Assembly: GCF_900215505.1 (NCBI RefSeq)
Contig: NZ_LT907844.1
Coordinates: 1,832,501 to 1,896,500, forward strand
Reading direction: 5' to 3'
DNA: 64,000 bases
From: Cohaesibacter sp. ES.047
GTDB lineage: Bacteria; Pseudomonadota; Alphaproteobacteria; Rhizobiales; Cohaesibacteraceae
Positions 41,151 through 50,750 of the stretch are shown piece by piece (position 1 is the stretch's first letter; every line of letters starts with the position of its first letter). The notes under the pieces were generated by a model. It was not told the origin of the DNA, made no database searches, and was given only the letters and a program-made list of their open reading frames with translations. The translations under genes were made by a program, and so were the position numbers.

Positions 41151-42404
41151 ATGAGCGGACATTCGACTTTCGAGCCGCAGAACGGGTTTGTGAAATGGAT
41201 GGAACGTCGGCTGCCAATTATCAGCCTGTCGTATAATTCGTTCGGCACTTATCCTGTTCCGAAAAACCTCAATTATTTTTGGACCTTCGGTGGCATACTG
41301 GCGATCTGTCTTGTTATACAGATCATCACCGGTATCGTGCTGGTCATGCACTATACGCCGCATACCTCCATGGCCTTTGCGTCCGTCGAGCACATCATGC
41401 GCGACGTGAACTGGGGCTGGCTGATGCGCTATATGCATGCCAATGGCGCCTCGATGTTCTTTATCGCCGTCTACATCCATATCTTCCGCGGTCTTTACTA
41501 CGGGTCCTACAAGGAACCTCGCGAAGTGGTCTGGATCCTCGGCGTTGTTATCTTCCTTCTGATGATGGCAACAGGCTTCATGGGCTATGTTTTGCCCTGG
41601 GGTCAGATGTCATTCTGGGGTGCAACGGTAATCACCAACCTTTTCTCGGCCTTCCCGGTCGTGGGTGACCCGATTGTGCAGTTGCTGTGGGGTGGCTTCT
41701 CGGTAGACAACCCGACGCTCAACCGCTTCTTCTCGCTGCACTATCTGCTGCCGTTCATGCTCGCCGCCGTTGTTGGTCTGCACATCTGGGCCTTCCACGT
41801 CGTGGGCAACAACAACCCGACCGGCATCGAGCCGAAAGATAGCCAGGACATGGTTCCGTTCACGCCGTACTACACGGTCAAGGACTTGTTCGCGATCGTG
41901 ATGTTCCTGATCTTTTTTGCATGGATGATGTTCATGGTGCCGAACTTCATGGGGCATCCGGATAACTATATCCCTGCAGATTCGCTCGTAACCCCGGCGC
42001 ACATCGTGCCTGAATGGTACTTCCTGCCATTCTATGCGATCCTGCGTGCCATTCCCGACAAGCTCGGTGGTGTTCTGGCGATGTTCGGTGCGATTGCAGT
42101 GCTCTTCGTGCTGCCATGGCTCGACACCTCCAAAGTGCGCTCCATGAGCTATCGTCCGCTGGGCAAACAGTTCTTCTGGATCTTCGTGATCGTCTGCCTT
42201 GGCCTTGGCTATCTTGGTGCCAAGCCTGCAGAAGGCGGATATGTCCTCGCAAGCCGGATCCTGACGGTCTATTACTTCGCCTACTTCCTTGTCATCCTGC
42301 CACTTCTGGGCAAGATCGAGAAGCCGAAGCCGTTGCCCGCATCCATCAACGAAGCCGTATTGGCAAAGCATGGCAAGTCTGCTCCTGCAGACGCCAAAGC
42401 CTAA
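41151..42404 (+). CDS. petB: Ubiquinol-cytochrome c reductase, cytochrome b subunit
   Basis: This 417-residue integral membrane protein has the cytochrome b core: helix [21 protein letters not shown] (haem His), helix C/cd with [19 protein letters not shown] (Qo site), helix D with [20 protein letters not shown], and the [16 protein letters not shown] motif of the Qo pocket. It holds two b haems. A GGAG ribosome site precedes ATG 41151. Confidence 0.96.
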   Translation: MSGHSTFEPQNGFVKWMERRLPIISLSYNSFGTYPVPKNLNYFWTFGGILAICLVIQIITGIVLVMHYTPHTSMAFASVEHIMRDVNWGWLMRYMHANGASMFFIAVYIHIFRGLYYGSYKEPREVVWILGVVIFLLMMATGFMGYVLPWGQMSFWGATVITNLFSAFPVVGDPIVQLLWGGFSVDNPTLNRFFSLHYLLPFMLAAVVGLHIWAFHVVGNNNPTGIEPKDSQDMVPFTPYYTVKDLFAIVMFLIFFAWMMFMVPNFMGHPDNYIPADSLVTPAHIVPEWYFLPFYAILRAIPDKLGGVLAMFGAIAVLFVLPWLDTSKVRSMSYRPLGKQFFWIFVIVCLGLGYLGAKPAEGGYVLASRILTVYYFAYFLVILPLLGKIEKPKPLPASINEAVLAKHGKSAPADAKA

Positions 42405-42425
42405 CGAGCGAGGAAAGGGAAACCG

Positions 42426-43304
42426 ATGATTACGTTGACCAAAAATTCGGTTCGCGCGCTCGTGGCAGCCTGTGCTCTGGCGGTTTCATCCGCCGGTGCC
42501 CTCGCTGCAGAGGGCGGTCACCATTACACTAAACAGGACTGGACCTTCTCGGGCCCGTTCGGCAAGTTCGACAAGGCACAGCTTCAGCGCGGCTTTCAGG
42601 TCTACAAGGAAGTCTGCTCCAGCTGCCATTCCCTCAAATATATCGCCTTCCGTAACCTTGGCGATGAGGGTGGACCGGGCTTCTCCGAAGACGAGATCAA
42701 GGCGCTTGCTGCGGAATATGAAGTTCAGGACGGTCCGGATTCCGACGGCGAGATGTTCATGCGTCCCGGCAAACCGTTTGACCGCATCCCGAGTCCGTTC
42801 CCCAACGATGAAGCAGCAAAAGCTTCGAATGGCGGGGCGCTGCCGCCGGATCTCAGCCTGATTGCCAAAGCACGCGCTGGCGATATAGGGCCTGATACGG
42901 GGATTACCCTGCTCAACGACATGATCCGCATGGTGTGGCACACGGTCACCACCTATCAGGAATATGGTCCCGATTACATCTATGCCTTGCTGACCGGGTA
43001 TGAAGAAACCCCGGCCGAGCTTGAAGAAGAAATCGGAGCGCTCAACTACAACCCGGCGTTCATCAGCGGCAACAAGCTGGCTATGGCCCCACCGCTTTTT
43101 GATGAGTTGGTTGAGTATAGCGATGGCACCAAGATGACCACCGAGCAATATGCCAAGGATGTCTCTGCCTTCCTGATGTGGGCTGCAGAGCCCAAGCTGG
43201 AAGAGCGCAAGCATGTCGGCATTAATGCGCTGATCTTCCTTGTGGTGTTCGCTGGCCTGATGTTCTTCACCAAGCGCAAGCTGTGGTCGAATGTCGATCA
43301 CTGA
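42426..43304 (+). CDS. petC: Ubiquinol-cytochrome c reductase, cytochrome c1 subunit
   Basis: This 292-residue precursor has a signal peptide (LVAACALAVSSAGALA, cleavage near residue 28) and one covalent haem site, VCSSCHSLKYIAFR (CxxCH). The axial Met lies in GNKLAMAPPLFDE. A C-terminal anchor is present (NALIFLVVFAGLMFFTKRKL). It passes electrons from the Rieske centre to cytochrome c. A strong terminator follows, so it closes the petABC operon. Confidence 0.95.
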   Translation: MITLTKNSVRALVAACALAVSSAGALAAEGGHHYTKQDWTFSGPFGKFDKAQLQRGFQVYKEVCSSCHSLKYIAFRNLGDEGGPGFSEDEIKALAAEYEVQDGPDSDGEMFMRPGKPFDRIPSPFPNDEAAKASNGGALPPDLSLIAKARAGDIGPDTGITLLNDMIRMVWHTVTTYQEYGPDYIYALLTGYEETPAELEEEIGALNYNPAFISGNKLAMAPPLFDELVEYSDGTKMTTEQYAKDVSAFLMWAAEPKLEERKHVGINALIFLVVFAGLMFFTKRKLWSNVDH

Positions 43305-43322
43305 TCGCTAGTCAAAATCAAC

Positions 43323-43352
43323 AAAAAGGGGCTCTTCGTGAGCCCCTTTTTT
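43323..43352 (+). terminator. Terminator of the petABC operon
   Basis: AAAAAGGGGCTC pairs with GAGCCCCTTTTT around TTCGT, with six T at the end. It lies about 20 bp after the petC stop. Confidence 0.93.
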
Positions 43353-43583
43353 ATTGCTCCACCGCTTTCCTCAAGTTGGTATCATTGCGCGATGAAGGAA
43401 AGAGCTGGATTGAACGGTGCCCTTTTTGTTTCAGCTGTGCGCAAAGGGCATTTTGCTTCCCGTCGGGCCTTGCCTTTGGCACACTGGCGCTGCGAAACAA
43501 GGGAATGGCCGGGGCAGGGCGTGACCACGCTGCAGATATCTGACTGCGGGCACGTGAGGTCTAGAGACTGTAAGGACGACGAC

Positions 43584-44453
43584 ATGACGAAGGCGGTTTT
43601 GGGAATCATCGGCGGATCCGGGCTTTACGATCTGCCGGGCTTTGAGGACAGCGACTGGGTTTCGATCAAGAGCCCGTGGGGCGAGCCGTCCGACGATCTG
43701 CGTATTGGTGAGCTCAATGGCCGCAAGGTGGTGTTTCTGCCCCGCCATGGACGCGGTCATGTCCATGCACCGTCCGATATCAACTATCGTGCCAACATTG
43801 ATGTCATGAAACGGGCCGGGGTTACGGATCTCGTTTCCATTTCAGCTTGCGGCTCTCTTAGGGAAGACTATGCGCCGGGCAGCTTTGTGTTGGTGGACCA
43901 GTTTATTGATCGCACCTTTGCCCGCCCCAAGAGCTTTTTCTCGCACGGCTGCGTGGCGCATGTTTCGCTTTCGCATCCGGTCAGCCCGGCCTTGATGGAT
44001 ATGGTGGCGGATGCAGCGACACGCGAGGATCTCACCTTCTACAAGGGGGGTACCTATCTCGCCATGGAAGGGCCGCAGTTTTCATCCCTTGCCGAGAGTG
44101 AGCTTTATCGCAGTTGGGGCTGCGATGTCATTGGCATGACCAACATGCCCGAGGCGAAACTGGCCCGTGAGGCCGAGATTTGCTATTCCACCGTTGCCAT
44201 GGTGACGGATTATGATTGCTGGCATCCGGACCATGGCAGTGTCGATATTCAGGATGTTATCCGGGTGCTCAAGGGGAATACGGACAAGGCTCAGCGTCTC
44301 GTCTCCACGCTTGCCCGGATCATGCCTTCTGAGCATGTGACCTGCCCGATCGGGTCGGACCGAGCGCTCGATTTTGCCATCATGACCGCACCGGACAAGC
44401 GGGATCCGGAGCTGGTCGCCCGTCTAGATGCCGTTGCTGGCCGCGTTCTGTAA
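43584..44453 (+). CDS. mtnP: S-methyl-5'-thioadenosine phosphorylase
   Basis: This 289-residue enzyme has the MTAP signature: LGIIGGSGLYDLPGFED at the N-terminus, FLPRHGRGHVHAPSDINYRA, and the substrate-site YLAMEGPQFSSLAESELYRS and IGMTNMPEAKLAREAEIC. It splits 5'-methylthioadenosine with phosphate into adenine and 5-methylthioribose-1-phosphate. I choose ATG 43584 (TAAGGACGACGAC upstream). The next gene, apt, salvages the adenine produced, so the pair forms one pathway step. Confidence 0.94.
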   Translation: MTKAVLGIIGGSGLYDLPGFEDSDWVSIKSPWGEPSDDLRIGELNGRKVVFLPRHGRGHVHAPSDINYRANIDVMKRAGVTDLVSISACGSLREDYAPGSFVLVDQFIDRTFARPKSFFSHGCVAHVSLSHPVSPALMDMVADAATREDLTFYKGGTYLAMEGPQFSSLAESELYRSWGCDVIGMTNMPEAKLAREAEICYSTVAMVTDYDCWHPDHGSVDIQDVIRVLKGNTDKAQRLVSTLARIMPSEHVTCPIGSDRALDFAIMTAPDKRDPELVARLDAVAGRVL

Positions 44454-44465
44454 AGGAGGTCTGTC

Positions 44466-45008
44466 ATGGACAGTCAAACTCTCGATCTTAAAAGCCTGAT
44501 CCGGTCCATTCCGGACTATCCCAAGGCCGGGATCATCTTTCGCGATATTACAAGTCTGATTGCTCATGGTGAGGGGTTTCGGCAGTCAGTGCGGGAGCTC
44601 GCTGCGCCGTTCCAAGAGATGGGGATCTCGAAAGTTGCCGGTATCGAGGCCCGCGGCTTCATTTTCGGGGGAGCCATCGCCGACTTGCTCGGGGTCGGGT
44701 TCGTGCCGATCCGCAAGCAGGGCAAGTTGCCCGGCGAGGTGGTTGGTCAGGATTATGCCCTCGAGTATGGAACGGACCGCATCGAGTTGCATGCGGACGC
44801 CATCGCGCCGGGGGAGAAGGTTCTGCTGATTGACGATCTCATCGCAACCGGCGGGACTGCTGTTGCCGCGATCGAGCTTTTGGAGCGGGTTGGCGGCGAC
44901 ATCGTGGCTTCGGCCTTTGTCATCGACCTTCCGGATCTGGGCGGAGCAAATCTGTTGCGCGACAAGGGCGTCAAAGTGCACTGCCTGATGGCGTTTGAGG
45001 GGCTCTAG
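44466..45008 (+). CDS. apt: Adenine phosphoribosyltransferase
   Basis: This 180-residue Apt has IPDYPKAGIIFRDITSLIAH at the N-terminus, the flexible-loop region FVPIRKQGKLPGEVV, and the PRPP-binding motif VLLIDDLIATGGTAVAA (about 119-135). It makes AMP from adenine and PRPP, just downstream of mtnP, which releases adenine. The ribosome site AAGGAGG ends the 12-bp spacer. A terminator follows the gene. Confidence 0.95.
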   Translation: MDSQTLDLKSLIRSIPDYPKAGIIFRDITSLIAHGEGFRQSVRELAAPFQEMGISKVAGIEARGFIFGGAIADLLGVGFVPIRKQGKLPGEVVGQDYALEYGTDRIELHADAIAPGEKVLLIDDLIATGGTAVAAIELLERVGGDIVASAFVIDLPDLGGANLLRDKGVKVHCLMAFEGL

Positions 45009-45067
45009 GGAGCCTTTTCAGTGCAAGCCCGGCTGATTCATGAGCTGTCCGTCCTGAGCAAAGAAAA

Positions 45068-45097
45068 ACCCGCCTCTGATCATGGGCGGGTTCTTTT
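45068..45097 (+). terminator. Terminator between the convergent apt and ychF genes
   Basis: AACCCGCC pairs with GGCGGGTT around a loop of ten bases. T runs follow on both strands (TTCTTTT on plus, TTTTTC on minus), so it serves both genes. Confidence 0.88.
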
Positions 45098-45121
45098 GTG
45101 CCTTACGGTGATGTTTCTGCT

Positions 45122-46222
45122 TTACGTGTTGAACTTGAAGAGCATCACGTCGCCGTCCTGAACGATATATTCCTTGCCTTCGTCGCGCGCCTTGCCTGCT
45201 TCCTTGGCAGCAGTTTCACCGCCAAGGGTCACATAGTCGTTGTAGGCGATGGTCTGGGCGCGGATGAAACCGCGTTCGAAATCGGTGTGGATGACGCCTG
45301 CGGCCTGCGGTGCGCGGGAGCCTTTGGTCACGGTCCAGGCGCGGGTTTCTTTGGGGCCAGCCGTGAAATAGGTAATCAGGTGCAGCAGCTCGTAACCGGC
45401 GCGGATCATGCGATCAAGGCCGGGTTCGTCAAGGCTCAGGGTCTCAAGGAAGTCTTTCTGCTCTTCAAGGTCGAGCTGGGAGATTTCCGCTTCGATGGCA
45501 GCTGAAATCACCACGGCTCCGGCGCCCTGCGCGATGGCCATTTTTTCGACCTCAGCGGAGAACTTGTTGCCTTCGCCCGCGCTGTCCTCATCGACGTTGC
45601 AGATATAGAGAACCGGCTTGGTTGTCAGAAGGTTGAGATCCTTGACGGCCTTGCGGTGTTCTTCGTCGGTAATCTCGAGCATACGGCCGGGTTTGCCATC
45701 GTGCAGCAGGGCCAGCAGACTGTCCATCAGTTCGGTCTGTGCCTTGGCGTCCTTGTCACCAGTCTGGCCTCTTTTGCGCAGAGCAGCCACCCGGCGCTCG
45801 AGGCTTTCCATGTCGGAGATCATCAGCTCGGTCTCGACCGTTGCGGCATCTGCTACCGGATCAATCGTGCCTTCGACATGGGTGATGTCGTCATCCTCGA
45901 AACAGCGCAGGACATGGACGATGGCGTCCACTTCGCGAATGTTGGCGAGGAACTGGTTGCCAAGACCTTCGCCCTTGGAGGCACCCCGGACGAGGCCGGC
46001 GATGTCGACAAAAGTCAGGCGCGTGGGGATGATTTCCTTCGAGCCTGCAATCTTGGCGATGGCCTCCATGCGCGGATCGGGCACGGCGACATCGCCCGTG
46101 TTGGGCTCAATGGTGCAGAAGGGATAGTTTGCAGCCTGTGCCGCCGCGGTTTTGGTCAGGGCGTTGAACAGGGTCGACTTGCCGACGTTGGGCAGTCCGA
46201 CGATTCCGCATTTGAAACCCAT
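45122..46222 (-). CDS. ychF: Redox-regulated ATPase/GTPase YchF
   Basis: This 366-residue Obg-like P-loop protein has Walker A GLPNVGKSTLFN (8-19), switch II FVDIAGLVRGASKGEGLGNQ, the NxxE-type NVDED (in place of NKxD, as in all YchF), and a C-terminal TGS domain (FERGFIRAQTIAYNDYV, ending EGKEYIVQDGDVMLFKFN). YchF prefers ATP and links to ribosome and stress functions. It lies downstream of pth with a two-base gap. Confidence 0.95.
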   Translation of the reverse strand: MGFKCGIVGLPNVGKSTLFNALTKTAAAQAANYPFCTIEPNTGDVAVPDPRMEAIAKIAGSKEIIPTRLTFVDIAGLVRGASKGEGLGNQFLANIREVDAIVHVLRCFEDDDITHVEGTIDPVADAATVETELMISDMESLERRVAALRKRGQTGDKDAKAQTELMDSLLALLHDGKPGRMLEITDEEHRKAVKDLNLLTTKPVLYICNVDEDSAGEGNKFSAEVEKMAIAQGAGAVVISAAIEAEISQLDLEEQKDFLETLSLDEPGLDRMIRAGYELLHLITYFTAGPKETRAWTVTKGSRAPQAAGVIHTDFERGFIRAQTIAYNDYVTLGGETAAKEAGKARDEGKEYIVQDGDVMLFKFNT

Positions 46223-46224
46223 TG

Positions 46225-46977
46225 CTATTTGTCCTTTTTCGATGTGACCAGTCGCAACAGCGCTTCGGCCATGGCGTTCTTTGGAGCGGGCTCCTGCGCC
46301 GCCGGCCCGGGTTGGGCCTTGGTCTGTTTCGTGGTGCCAGCTGCGTCGGATCCCGTCTCAGGGGGCCTGTCGCGCTTGTCGGCGGATTTTGTCTTCTTGT
46401 GGCCGTTTGCGGGCGGCGAGAGGATCTGGCTATAGTCGCTCATGAACCGTCCCAGGTCGCCTTCCAGAAGGCTTGGGGCGGCCTTTGCAATGGCATCCAT
46501 CTCAGGCTCTAGCCATTCGCGGTCAACCTTGGCAAAGTCCCCGAGTACCCACTGGGTCACACGCTCGCGCCCTGGATGGCCGATGCCCAGACGGACCCGG
46601 TAGAATTCGTTGCCAATATGGGCGCTCGTCGAGCGCAGGCCATTGTGCCCGGCAACGCCGCCACCCAGCTTGGCTTTGACTTTGCCCGGAGCTAGGTCCA
46701 GTTCGTCGTGATAGACGAAGACGTCCTTTGGCGCAATCTTGTAGAAGCGGCAGGCTTCGGCCACGGCGCGTCCGGATTCGTTCATATAGGTGGATGGCTT
46801 GAGCAGCAGGGCCTTGTGGCGGCCGATCTGGCCTTCACATACCTCGCCCTGAAATTTGCGCCGCCATGGGCTGAAATTGTGCTGACGGGCGATCTCATCA
46901 ATTGCCATGAAGCCGATATTGTGGCGATTGGCGGCATATTTGGGTCCGGGATTTCCAAGTCCGACGAGCAGATACAT
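46225..46977 (-). CDS. pth: Peptidyl-tRNA hydrolase
   Basis: The protein has 250 residues, about 50 more than usual. The core has [19 protein letters not shown] (catalytic His in RHNIGF), the [13 protein letters not shown] motif, [20 protein letters not shown] and GHNGLRS. It recycles tRNA from stalled peptidyl-tRNAs. The extra C-terminal tail ([20 protein letters not shown] and on) is K/P/A-rich and disordered, as in several Hyphomicrobiales. It is between rplY and ychF, the common order. Confidence 0.94.
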   Translation of the reverse strand: MYLLVGLGNPGPKYAANRHNIGFMAIDEIARQHNFSPWRRKFQGEVCEGQIGRHKALLLKPSTYMNESGRAVAEACRFYKIAPKDVFVYHDELDLAPGKVKAKLGGGVAGHNGLRSTSAHIGNEFYRVRLGIGHPGRERVTQWVLGDFAKVDREWLEPEMDAIAKAAPSLLEGDLGRFMSDYSQILSPPANGHKKTKSADKRDRPPETGSDAAGTTKQTKAQPGPAAQEPAPKNAMAEALLRLVTSKKDK

Positions 46978-47045
46978 GGATTGTCCTCCCGAACCCCTGT
47001 CTTGTTACGATCCATCGTTAAGTGGATCCGTGGCCTCAGAGCTGA

Positions 47046-47669
47046 TTATTCAGCTTCGGTAGCTTCGACTTCTTCACCCTCTTCACCTTCTTCCGGCTCG
47101 TTGAAGCCAGCAGGTGCTGCGATGGTGGCGATGGTGAAGTCACGATCGGTAATGGTCGGAACCACGCCTTTGGGCAGGGTCACTGCAGAAACGTGGATCG
47201 AGTCACCGATGTCAGCGTCCTTGAGGTCAACGACGAAGGATTCTGGGATCTCGGTTGCCGGGCATTCCACTTCAACTTCGCGACGAACGATGTTGAGGGC
47301 GCCACCGCGTTTCAGACCCGGGCAGATTTCATCATTGATGAAATCAACCGTAATACCGACGGTGATCATGGTGCTGCGGGAAACGCGCAGGAAGTCGACG
47401 TGAATCGGGAAGTCGCGCACAACATTGAGCTGATAATCACGCGGGATCACGCGCATTTTCTCGCCTTCGACATCAACGGTGATGACGTGGGACAGAAAGC
47501 CGCCCTTCTGGATCTGGAGCTGTGTTTCCTTAAAAGGAATAGAGATCGAGACAGGTTCTTTTTTGTCGCCATAGATTACGGCAGGAACGCGGGCCTCGCG
47601 GCGCAATGCACGAGCGGCCCCCTTACCAACCCGATCACGGCGCTCTGCTTTGAATTCAAAGTCAGCCAT
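47046..47669 (-). CDS. rplY: 50S ribosomal protein L25/general stress protein Ctc
   Basis: This is a 207-residue L25 of the long (Ctc) type. The 5S rRNA-binding part has KAERRDRVGKGAARALRREA and RVPAVIYGDKKEP; the C-terminal TL5 domain starts near IPFKETQL and ends in an acidic tail (EPEEGEEGEEVEATEAE). I choose ATG 47669 with the site AGGAGAATTCCAA; the frame is open further upstream but without support. In relatives prs lies directly upstream; here an IS block of about 9 kb intervenes. Confidence 0.94.
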   Translation of the reverse strand: MADFEFKAERRDRVGKGAARALRREARVPAVIYGDKKEPVSISIPFKETQLQIQKGGFLSHVITVDVEGEKMRVIPRDYQLNVVRDFPIHVDFLRVSRSTMITVGITVDFINDEICPGLKRGGALNIVRREVEVECPATEIPESFVVDLKDADIGDSIHVSAVTLPKGVVPTITDRDFTIATIAAPAGFNEPEEGEEGEEVEATEAE

Positions 47670-48156
47670 TTGGAATTCTCCTAAATAATAGAAAAAGGCC
47701 GATTGTTCGGCCCATTTGCTGCAACTCCTCCAAGGGTGTAGAGGCAGCTTCGAGGGCTTATAGGCCATCAGGCAGGGGAAGGCAAGCAGGTTTGACGCAG
47801 AAATGAGCGCTTTTTCGCCGATGATTAAGGGGGCTGAGCTTTGGACGAGGGCGACGGAGTGCTGCTATTGCGTTGGCGTGATCTGGCGCGCGGCTAGGAG
47901 GGTGGGTTTGCGGATGGTGTGGATGGCTCCTGCACTATCGGCGTTTAAATGCGTCATACTGCAGTTGTCATAAACTGTGTGAGAGGAGCCCCCAATGGAA
48001 GTTGCAACAATTGGCCTTGATTTGGCGAAGAAAGTTTTTCAGGTTCACGGTATCACTGATAACGGAGAGATTGTCTTCAATCGAACTTTACGTCGATCCC
48101 AAACTCTCATTTTCTTTGCGGGTCTTGCACCATGTTTGGCAGGAATTGAAGCCTGC

Positions 48157-49461
48157 GGGACTATGGAGAATTTTGTGCCCTGGCGTGGTAACTCTAATAT
48201 GAGGAGACCCACGTATGAGCATCGACAAAGCCCTTTTGGATCATCTGATGGAAGGCCGCAAAGCGGGCGATCTGTTCGGAGAGGACGGGATTCTGCAAGA
48301 ACTGACCAAGGCGCTGGCCGAACGAGCCCTGAGCGCCGAACTGGACGAGCATCTGACCGAAGAACGCGCCGATGCGCCGCCTGAAGGCGCGAACCAGGCG
48401 CCAAATCGTCGCAATGGCCGCAGCCAGAAGACGGTGACCACCGACAGCGGGAAGGTCATTCTCGACATTCCCCGTGACCGCAACGGCAGCTTTGATCCTC
48501 TGCTGATCGCCAAGTATCAGCGCCGCTTTCCCGAGTTCGACACCAAGATCATCAGCATGTACGCGCGCGGGATGACGACCCGCGAGATCCAGGGGCATAT
48601 CGAGGATATCTATGGTATAGAGGCGTCCCCGAGCCTGATTTCGGCGATCACCGATGCCGTGATGGAGGAAGTGACCGCCTGGCAGAACCGCCCGCTGGAA
48701 CCGTGTTATCCGATTGTGTTCATGGACGCGATCCGGGTCAAGATCCGCACCGACGGCGTGGTTCTGAACAAGGCGGTTTTTGTGGCCCTGGCTGTTCTCC
48801 CGGACGGCACCCGCGACGTTCTGGGGCTTTGGTTCCAGGCCAATGAGGGTGCCAAGTTCTGGGCTAAAGTTCTCAGCGATCTGCGCAACCGTGGCGTTCA
48901 GGACATTCTCATCGCCGTCGTGGACGGTCTGAAGGGCTTCCCCCAGGCCATCGAGGCAGCCTTTCCTCAGACCCAGGTCCAGACCTGTATCGTGCATCTG
49001 CTGCGCCATTCCATGAGCTTTGCCAGCTACAAGGATCGCAAGGCCGTCGCAGCGGTTCTTAAGGCTGTCTACACCGCTGTGGACGCGACTGCGCTGGCGG
49101 AGTTCGAAAACAGCGACCTTGCCGCCAAATACCCGGCAATCGCGCCGAGTTGGCGCCGGGCCTGGAACGAGGTGATCCCGTTCCTCGACTATCCGCCCCA
49201 GGTGCGCAGGCTGATCTACACCACGAACGCCATTGAAGCACTGAACTCGAAAATCCGCCGGGCCGTTCGCTCCCGCGGGCATTTCCCCAGTGACGAGGCA
49301 GCTGCGAAATTGATTTATCTCGCCCTGAATGCTACTTCTGTGGAATGGAAACGCTCCGTGCGCGAATGGCACTCAATGAAAAGCCAGTTCGCAATAATGT
49401 TCGAAGATCGTTTCCAAATGGCGTAATCAAAGCGCCAGGGCACAAAATTCTGCATAGTCCC
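48157..49461 (+). mobile_element. IS256-family insertion sequence (1305 bp) inside the IS110 element
   Basis: The ends are 29-bp inverted repeats that begin GGGACTATGGAGAATTTTGT on the left; the right end, read inward, differs from it at one base. An exact 8-bp duplication, AAGCCTGC, flanks the element at 48149-48156 and 49462-49469, as expected for IS256. It carries one intact transposase gene, so it may still be active. Confidence 0.95.
48215..49426 (+). CDS. IS256-family transposase
   Basis: This is an intact 403-residue mutator-type DDE transposase. Residues 60-75 hold the start of the core (NRRNGRSQKTVTTDSGKVIL). The first catalytic Asp is in VFMDAIRVKI (about 171), the second in AVVDGLKGFPQAIEAAFPQT (about 236), with the CIVHLLRHSMSF motif next, and the Glu in TTNAIEALNSKIRRAVRSRG. 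GAGGAGACCCACGT precedes the ATG. Family length is normal. Confidence 0.95.
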   Translation: MSIDKALLDHLMEGRKAGDLFGEDGILQELTKALAERALSAELDEHLTEERADAPPEGANQAPNRRNGRSQKTVTTDSGKVILDIPRDRNGSFDPLLIAKYQRRFPEFDTKIISMYARGMTTREIQGHIEDIYGIEASPSLISAITDAVMEEVTAWQNRPLEPCYPIVFMDAIRVKIRTDGVVLNKAVFVALAVLPDGTRDVLGLWFQANEGAKFWAKVLSDLRNRGVQDILIAVVDGLKGFPQAIEAAFPQTQVQTCIVHLLRHSMSFASYKDRKAVAAVLKAVYTAVDATALAEFENSDLAAKYPAIAPSWRRAWNEVIPFLDYPPQVRRLIYTTNAIEALNSKIRRAVRSRGHFPSDEAAAKLIYLALNATSVEWKRSVREWHSMKSQFAIMFEDRFQMA

Positions 49462-50571
49462 AAGCCTGCGGAACCAGTCATCACTGGGCGCGCGAAATTC
49501 GTAAATTGGGCCACCACGTCAAACTGATCCCACCTGTTTACGTCAAGCCATACGTCAAGCGTGGTAAATCAGATGCTGTCGATGCCGCGGCCATTTGTGA
49601 GGCTGTCACACGGCCAACAATGCGATTTGTTGAAGTGAAGACGCCGGAACAACAAGCGATACTTGCTGTTCACCGAACACGCGACCTCATCGTTAGGCAA
49701 CGGACTCAGACCATCAATATGCTGCGGGCACAGCTTGCAGAATTTGGTATCGTCTTACCTCAAGGTATCTATCATGCGCTACAATTTGCCAGGGACTGCG
49801 GTAATGTTGGACCGTCCAACCTGCCAGAGGAGCTGCAGAGGTTGTTATCGATTTGTGCGATCAATTGCTATTCCTACATGCGAAGATCTTACGTCTTTCT
49901 CGGCATATGACGCAGATTGCCAAACGTGAGGAACGCGTTGCACTGCTACGGACAATACCAGGGGTCTGTCCTATCACTGCCTCAGCGATTGTCGCAACAA
50001 TCGGCAATGGCGAACAGTTCAATAATGGTAGAGAATTTGCCGCTTGGTTAGGGCTGACCCCGCTCAATAAATCAAGTGGCGGAAAAGAACGCCTGGGCCA
50101 TATCTCGAAAATGGGTGATCAATACATACGGCGTTTGTTGGTCTTGGGCACGACGTCTCGTATTCGGTCCATCAGGTCGGAGCCTGAAAGGTTTGATCCA
50201 TGGTTTGCGGAAATCCTGTCACGCAAGCCAAGCAGGTTGGCCGCAATTGCTATGGCCAACAAAACGGCCCGAATGATCTGGGCTGTCCTTACCCGAAATG
50301 AACCATACACAGTGAGGAATGCTTGACTTAAAAACCCAAGAATATGAGTTTGCAAGACCAATGAAGTGATGGAACTTTGTCAGCCCCAAAACCAAGACGC
50401 CCCGTGCTTTGTCCTGAACGCTTGCTGTTCGATGTGCGGAATGGGACTTGGTTAGTGGAAACCATCAGGGCCAGCGGCCATCTGTGTCGCGTCAACAGGC
50501 CGGACACAAGACTGCTTCTGACAATGGAAAACACCAAATAGGACTTGCAAATAGAGAGCCATCCACACAGG

Positions 50572-50616
50572 ACAAAGCTGATAGAGCATCGTATGCCTGT
50601 GCTCTATCAGCTTTGT
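50572..50616 (-). terminator. Perfect 17-bp hairpin after the GST pseudogene, abutting the IS110 right end
   Basis: ACAAAGCTGATAGAGCA (50572-50588) is the exact complement of TGCTCTATCAGCTTTGT (50600-50616), with an 11-base loop. It lies just past the 3' end of the GST remnant (minus strand) and two bases from the estimated IS110 end. It has no T run, so it may be a decayed terminator; it may also be the palindrome that IS1111 elements like to insert near. Confidence 0.55.
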
Positions 50617-50750
50617 GGGTAGTTAACTCATAAGACGAAATGCACTCAGAGAATTCAAAAAAGCCATTCCGCAAGAATGGGGTATGAGCCTATCCAGTTT
50701 TCATTGACAATGAAATCAAGATATACCAACGCACTTGCCAAGAAAATTTA

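Larger units (their letters stand above)
47995..50326 (+). pseudogene. IS110-family transposase, disrupted by an IS256-type insertion and a frameshift
   Basis: The N-terminal part has the DEDD-type start VATIGLDLAKKVFQVHGI and goes to CLAGIEAC, where the IS256-type element enters after 48156. It resumes after 49469 as GTSHHWAREIRKLGHHVKLI, PPVYVKPYVKRGKSDAVDAA, the typical IS1111-like middle. A second lesion is a 2-base gain near 49854-49857 (TGTG), shown by the shift from LLSI to CDQLLFLHAKILRL. The end has the Tnp_20 region RTIPGVCPITASAIVATIGN and AAWLGLTPLNKSSGGKERLG. Clean removal of the inserted element plus the two bases would restore one frame. Confidence 0.87.
47912..50570 (+). mobile_element. 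IS110-family (IS1111-type) insertion sequence, split by an IS256-family element
   Basis: Subterminal inverted repeats TGTGGATGGCTC (47919-47930) and its exact complement GAGCCATCCACA (50556-50567) flank a decayed IS110-type transposase gene. Twelve-base subterminal repeats set a few bases inside the ends are the mark of the IS1111 group; the outer limits given are estimates from that rule. About 230 nt of non-coding DNA (50327-50556) follows the transposase gene, where this group would carry its bridge RNA. Without the inserted IS256-type element the length would be about 1.35 kb, normal for the family. Confidence 0.75.
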
